Origin: Beijerinckiaceae bacterium
GTDB taxonomy: Bacteria > Pseudomonadota > Alphaproteobacteria > Rhizobiales > Beijerinckiaceae
Direction: 5' to 3'
Length of the DNA: 64,000 bases
NCBI GenBank assembly: GCA_027531565.1
Contig: JAPZSB010000002.1
Coordinates: 496,001 to 560,000, forward strand
In this document: positions 60,061-64,000 of the stretch, one piece after another
Position numbering within the stretch: position 1 is the stretch's first letter
Layout: each line of letters starts with the position of its first letter
The notes under the pieces: model-generated
Database searches by the model: none
What the model saw: the letters and a program-made list of their open reading frames with translations, nothing else
What the model was told of the DNA's origin: nothing
Program-made: the position numbers and the translations under genes

Positions 60061-60798
60061 TCATGCCCCGCCGGCCAGCATGGCCCGCGCCCGTTCCAGA
60101 TCCTCCGGCGTGTCCACTCCGAGGGGCACCGTGTCAACCCGGATGATGTCGATCCGCATGCCCGCCTCGATCGCGCGGAGCTGCTCCAGTTTTTCACGCT
60201 GTTCGAGCGGCGAGGGTGGCATGGCCACGAAACGGGCCAGCGCCCGGCGGCGATAGGCATAAAGGCCGATATGGTGCAGCAGGTCGCCCTCGCCCCAAGG
60301 GGCGGTCGCGCGCGTGAAATAGAGGGCGCGCAGCCGGCGCGCCGCAACAGGCGTGCCGATGGCCTTGACGACATGGGTCGCGGTCCGCTCCTCCTCGCGC
60401 ACGATGACCGAAGCGAGGGTGGCGATGTCGACAGCGGGATCGGAGAGGGGAATCAGCGAATCCGCGATGATGCGCGGGTCGATTGTCGGAAGGTCGCCCT
60501 GGACATTGACGACCACATCATGCCGTCCCTCCGGGTCGAAACGCTCGATGGCCTCGAAAATGCGGTCGGAACCGGAGGGATGGTCCGCCCGCGTCATGAT
60601 GGCGATGCCGCCGGCGGCTTCGATGGCCGCGGCGATTTCCGGCGCATCGGTGGCCACCACGACCGGGCCGATGCCGGCTTCCTCCGCGCGGCGCCAGACA
60701 TGCACGATCATCGGAGCGTCGCCGATCATGGCGAGCGGCTTGCCCGGCAGGCGGGTGGCAGCGAGGCGGGCGGGGATGACGACGACAGGATCGGACAT
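60061..60798 (-). CDS. kdsB: 3-deoxy-manno-octulosonate cytidylyltransferase
   Basis: KdsB makes CMP-Kdo for lipopolysaccharide. The 245-residue protein starts with [18 protein letters not shown], and has the [10 protein letters not shown] metal site and the [18 protein letters not shown] block typical of KdsB. ATG 60798 gives the usual short N-terminus MSDPVVV; longer frames are shadow. It is the first gene of a kdsB-pheA operon and is divergent from a cytochrome c gene. Confidence 0.95.
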   Translation of the reverse strand: MSDPVVVIPARLAATRLPGKPLAMIGDAPMIVHVWRRAEEAGIGPVVVATDAPEIAAAIEAAGGIAIMTRADHPSGSDRIFEAIERFDPEGRHDVVVNVQGDLPTIDPRIIADSLIPLSDPAVDIATLASVIVREEERTATHVVKAIGTPVAARRLRALYFTRATAPWGEGDLLHHIGLYAYRRRALARFVAMPPSPLEQREKLEQLRAIEAGMRIDIIRVDTVPLGVDTPEDLERARAMLAGGA

Positions 60799-60958
60799 TG
60801 AAGTGCTAACCGGCTGTGAAGGACGGCAAAAAGTAGCAAACGGAAGGCGCTTATACGGGTTGCCTTTCCCTATTGAAAGCGGGTAATCAGCCGGGTGAAT
60901 GCGGTGGCGTCGACCCGTGCGTGGTGGCGGCGTCCGGAAAGACCCAGAGGTTGCAGGC

Positions 60959-61504
60959 ATGGATGCGAACGAAGTCAACAAGGTAGCCGGTGCCATTCTC
61001 GGCATGCTCACGCTGGCCATGGGCATCGGGTTCCTGTCGAGCGGCCTGATGTCCCCGAAGCCGCCGGCCAAGGCGGGCTACGAGCTGCCGGACAATACCG
61101 CCACGGCCAGCAGCGCGGCGGCCCCGGCCGCCGAGAAGGCCGAGCCGATCGCAGCCCGCCTCGCCAAGGCGGATCTTGCCAAGGGCGAGACGGCCGCGAA
61201 GAAATGCGTCAGCTGCCACCAGTTCCAGAAGGATGGCAAGAACGGCCAGGGCCCGGCGCTGTGGAACATCGTCAACAAGGCCAAGGCCGGTGCGGCGGGC
61301 TTCAACTATTCGGCGGGCCTGAAGGATATGGGCGCCAAGGGCGGCAAGTGGGATTACGAGGCGCTCGACGCCTTCCTCACCAACCCGAAGGCCTATGTCG
61401 CCGGCACCACGATGGGCTTTGCCGGCATCAATCGCGGCGACGAGCGCGCGAACATCATCTTCTATCTGCGCAGCCTGGCCGAGACGCCCGCCGCGCTGCC
61501 GTGA
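60959..61504 (+). CDS. Membrane-anchored c-type cytochrome (CycM/c552 type)
   Basis: The 181-residue protein has an uncleaved N-terminal anchor ([20 protein letters not shown]), an alanine/proline linker and one cytochrome c domain. The heme site is CVSCH near residue 82 and the axial methionine is in GTTMGFAG. Class I membrane cytochromes of this type carry electrons from the bc1 complex to the aa3 oxidase. ATG 60959 follows GAGG; a longer frame has a poor N-terminus. A terminator follows. Confidence 0.9.
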   Translation: MDANEVNKVAGAILGMLTLAMGIGFLSSGLMSPKPPAKAGYELPDNTATASSAAAPAAEKAEPIAARLAKADLAKGETAAKKCVSCHQFQKDGKNGQGPALWNIVNKAKAGAAGFNYSAGLKDMGAKGGKWDYEALDAFLTNPKAYVAGTTMGFAGINRGDERANIIFYLRSLAETPAALP

Positions 61505-61529
61505 GCGGCTTTCCGCTTTGCGTGTGAAC

Positions 61530-61555
61530 AAGGGGCCGCATTCCGGCCCCTTTTT
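61530..61555 (+). terminator. Rho-independent terminator after the cytochrome gene
   Basis: GGGGCCG and CGGCCCC pair over five bases, extended by two A-T pairs, followed by five Ts. It lies 26 bases after the cytochrome stop. Confidence 0.92.
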
Positions 61556-61671
61556 GCTGTCTCCTTCGAAAATCACGCCCGAAACGAGGCTTGGCGCTGG
61601 CCTTCCCGCGAGGCTGCGTCATATTCCCGGCATGGGCTCGGTGGGTGATTCGATCACAAGGGGAGACGAGC

Positions 61672-63582
61672 ATGACGCATGAGTTCCGGTTCCTGTCGCG
61701 TCCGACGCGCCGCGGCGCGCTGGCGCTGGGTGCCTTTGCCGGGATCTCCACCCTGCTGCCGCGCAGCCCGCTGACCGCGCAGGAAGCCGCCGAACTCGGC
61801 CCGCCCAGCCATGGCCTCTCGATTTTCGGCGACCTGAAATATCCGGCGGATTTCAAGCATTTCACCTATGTGAACCCGCAAGCGCCGAAGGGCGGGGAAA
61901 TCGCGCTCCAGGTTTCCTCGACGGCCGGCAACCAGAATTTCACGACCTTCAACACGCTGAACATCTATTCCCAGCGCGGCGATGGCGCTGCCGGGATGGG
62001 CCTGATCTTCGACAGCCTGATGGCTGGCTCCTCCGACGAGGAGGATGCGCTCTATGGCCTCGTGGCCAGAAGCGTCCGCCGTTCGGCCGACGGGCAGGTC
62101 TACCGGTTCCAGTTGCGCCCCGAGGCGCGGTTCCATGACGGTTCGCCGATCACGGCGGCGGATGTGGTCTTCACCATCGAGACGCTGAAAAGCACCAAGG
62201 CCTATGCCACCTACCGGCTGATCCTCCAGAAGGTGACGGGCGCTTCCGCTCTCTCGCCGCAGGAGGTGGAGATCCGCTTCGCACCCGACCGCTCGCGCGA
62301 ATTGCCGCTGATCGTGGCCGGGCTGCCGATCTTCTCGAAGGCCTATTACGCCAATCGCGAGTTTGATTCCGCCACGCTGGAGAGCCCGCTCGGTTCGGGC
62401 AGCTATCGCGTCGACAGGATCGAGCAGGGCCGTTCCATCAGCTTCCGCCGCGTGCCGGACTATTGGGGCAAGGACCTGCCGGTGGCCGTGGGGCAGGCGA
62501 ATTTCGATACGGTGCGCTACGAGTATTTCCGCGACCGCGAGGCGGCGTTCCAGGCGTTCACCGCCGGGGTCTATACGTTCCGCGACGAGTTCACCTCGGT
62601 GATCTGGTCCACCCGCTACGATTTTCCGGCGATCCGCGAGGGCCGCGTGAAGCGGGATACGGCGGTCGATGGCCGCCCCTCCGGCACGCAGGGCTGGTTC
62701 CTCAATACGCGCCGGCCGCAATTCCGGGATCCGCGGGTGCGCGAGGCGATCGGGCTGGCCTTCGATTTCGAATGGATGAACCAGAACCTGATGTACGGGC
62801 TCTACAAGCGGACGACCTCGTTCTTCGAGAACTCGCCGCTCAAGGCCGTCGGCAAGCCGGGGCCGGAAGAACTGGCCCTGCTCGAGCCGTTCCGCGGCAA
62901 GGTCCCGGACGAGGTGTTCGGCGAGCCCCATGTTCCGCCGGTCTCGGACGGATCCGGGCAGGACCGCACCCTTCTCCGCCAGGCGCAGCAATTGCTGCAG
63001 CAGGCGGGCGCGAGGCGCGGCGATGACGGCGTCCTCCGGCTGGCGGACGGGACGCGGCTGACGCTCGAATTCCTCGAATTCGATGGCGGGCTGACCAAGC
63101 ATGTCGAGGCCTTCGGCAAGAATCTCCGGCTGCTTGGCATCGGCTTCTCGATCCGGCAGGTCGATCCGTCGCAATACCAGCGCCGGGTGCAGGAATACGA
63201 TTATGACGTCGTGTCGGCGCGGTTCGTCATGTCGCTCACCCCGGGCGAGACGCTGAACACCCTGTTCGGTTCGCAGGCGGCGCGGACGCCCTCCTCGCGG
63301 AACCTTGCCGGCATCGCCGATCCGTCGGTCGATGCGATGATCGCCAAGGTGATCGCAGCGAAATCGAAAGCCGACATCACCCATGCCGCGCGGGCGCTCG
63401 ACCGGCTGCTGCGCGCCGGGCGCTACTGGGTGCCGGCCTGGTATGCCGCCGAGCACAAGTTTGCCTATTGGGACATGTATACCGCGCCGGGCCCGATCCC
63501 GCCGCTGGCCGGCGGGGCTTCTTCCACGGCGCTGGCGACCTGGTGGTATGATGCCGACAAGGCGAAGCGGATCGGCAAGTAA
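61672..63582 (+). CDS. Peptide ABC transporter substrate-binding protein (YejA-like)
   Basis: The 636-residue protein is a family 5 extracellular solute-binding protein. The N-terminus PTRRGALALGAFAG suggests a twin-arginine (Tat) signal. Family blocks include HGLSIFGDLKYP, RFQLRPEARFHDGSPITA and the YWGKDLPVAVG and EYFRDREAAFQAF segments characteristic of YejA. GGGGAG precedes ATG 61672. Its TAA overlaps the next ATG by one base. YejABEF imports peptides, including microcin C-type compounds. Confidence 0.9.
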   Translation: MTHEFRFLSRPTRRGALALGAFAGISTLLPRSPLTAQEAAELGPPSHGLSIFGDLKYPADFKHFTYVNPQAPKGGEIALQVSSTAGNQNFTTFNTLNIYSQRGDGAAGMGLIFDSLMAGSSDEEDALYGLVARSVRRSADGQVYRFQLRPEARFHDGSPITAADVVFTIETLKSTKAYATYRLILQKVTGASALSPQEVEIRFAPDRSRELPLIVAGLPIFSKAYYANREFDSATLESPLGSGSYRVDRIEQGRSISFRRVPDYWGKDLPVAVGQANFDTVRYEYFRDREAAFQAFTAGVYTFRDEFTSVIWSTRYDFPAIREGRVKRDTAVDGRPSGTQGWFLNTRRPQFRDPRVREAIGLAFDFEWMNQNLMYGLYKRTTSFFENSPLKAVGKPGPEELALLEPFRGKVPDEVFGEPHVPPVSDGSGQDRTLLRQAQQLLQQAGARRGDDGVLRLADGTRLTLEFLEFDGGLTKHVEAFGKNLRLLGIGFSIRQVDPSQYQRRVQEYDYDVVSARFVMSLTPGETLNTLFGSQAARTPSSRNLAGIADPSVDAMIAKVIAAKSKADITHAARALDRLLRAGRYWVPAWYAAEHKFAYWDMYTAPGPIPPLAGGASSTALATWWYDADKAKRIGK

Positions 63583-64000
63583 TGGCGGCCTATATCCTCC
63601 GACGCCTTGCCCTGATGGTGCCCACCCTGCTGGGCATCATGCTGCTGTCCTTCATCATCATCCAGTTCGCGCCGGGCGGGCCGGTGGAAAAGATCATCGC
63701 GCAGCTGCAGGGGCAGGACTCTGGCGCGAGCGGCCGCGTCGGCGGCGGCACGGGTGGCGATATTTCCGGCGCGGCCAATGCTGCGGCGGATGCCAGTTCG
63801 ACCTATCGCGGTGCGCAGGGGCTCGACCCGGCCTTCATCAAGGAACTCGAGAAGCAGTTCGGCTTCGACAAGCCGGCGCATGAGCGCTTCGCCAAGATGA
63901 TCTGGGATTATGCCCGCTTCGATTTCGGGCGGTCCTTCTTCCGCGATGCCTCGGTCATCCAGCTGATCAAGGAGAAGCTGCCGGTCTCGATCTCGCTCGG
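63582..64000 (+). CDS. Peptide ABC transporter permease (YejB-like), truncated by window edge
   Basis: The visible 139 residues start MAAYILRRLALMVPTLLGIM, with one membrane span (about residues 9-30) and the PGGPVEKI motif of dipeptide permeases. A long periplasmic segment with a glycine-rich insert (GRVGGGTGGDISGAA) and FGRSFFRDASVIQLIKEKLP follow, as in YejB. The ATG overlaps the stop of the binding-protein gene by one base. The rest of the gene and its partners lie beyond the right edge. Confidence 0.9.
   Translation, partial: MAAYILRRLALMVPTLLGIMLLSFIIIQFAPGGPVEKIIAQLQGQDSGASGRVGGGTGGDISGAANAAADASSTYRGAQGLDPAFIKELEKQFGFDKPAHERFAKMIWDYARFDFGRSFFRDASVIQLIKEKLPVSISL

Overview
The window looks like ordinary chromosome from a GC-rich alphaproteobacterium, most likely Hyphomicrobiales (Rhizobiales). 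The reasons are: ornithine decarboxylase plus homospermidine synthase; the SRP RNA - dnaX - ybaB - recR neighbourhood; a DnaX that has lost most of its zinc-finger cysteines; Kdo genes (kdsD, kdsB); a membrane-anchored CycM-type cytochrome c; and a palindromic repeat of a kind common in that order. No tRNA, rRNA, CRISPR array, transposase or prophage was recognised. Coding density is very high, so almost every gene casts long antisense shadow frames, which were discarded.

Layout. 0-1.1 kb: end of an oligopeptide ABC importer. 1.1-10 kb: envelope genes (SGNH protein, lytic transglycosylase, galE, galU, beta-barrel protein, kdsD, NfeD/SPFH pair). 10.1-15.2 kb: MarR regulator with a divergent alpha/beta hydrolase, hemH, a PaaK-like protein and an aminotransferase. 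15.4-21 kb: sugar-acid catabolism (IlvD/Edd dehydratase, small protein, GNAT, SDR, DenD-like dehydrogenase, then a convergent D-2-hydroxyacid dehydrogenase). 21-24 kb: MarR regulator divergent from a copper P-type ATPase. 24-27.9 kb: polyamine genes behind a leader of about 490 nt (ornithine decarboxylase, GNAT, homospermidine synthase). 27.9-34 kb: a zinc-acquisition operon on the minus strand (His-rich membrane protein, znuC, znuB, znuA, CobW GTPase, WD40 protein, two small proteins) with a Zur-type box on its promoter. 34-37.3 kb: gamma-glutamyltransferase family, NicO-type exporter and DUF1007. 38-50 kb: indolepyruvate ferredoxin oxidoreductase, Crp/Fnr regulator, acyl-CoA ligase and a complete branched-chain-type ABC importer. 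50-56.7 kb: two paralogous permease halves, DUF533, dapD, HAD nucleotidase, recR, ybaB, dnaX. 56.7-61.5 kb: SRP RNA, HIT, nudC, an AT-rich foreign gene, pheA, kdsB, cytochrome c. 61.7 kb to the end: YejA/YejB-like peptide importer, cut by the window edge.

The most unusual items are a four-half-site operator array with exact 10-bp phasing between the first MarR gene and the hydrolase; an AT-rich gene inserted directly behind pheA and overlapping the end of nudC; a probably leaderless His-rich gene heading the zinc operon; two adjacent, overlapping permease genes that look like homologous halves; and the long structured leader of the ornithine decarboxylase gene. None of these is proven to be a new system. 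The operator array and the AT-rich gene are the best leads.
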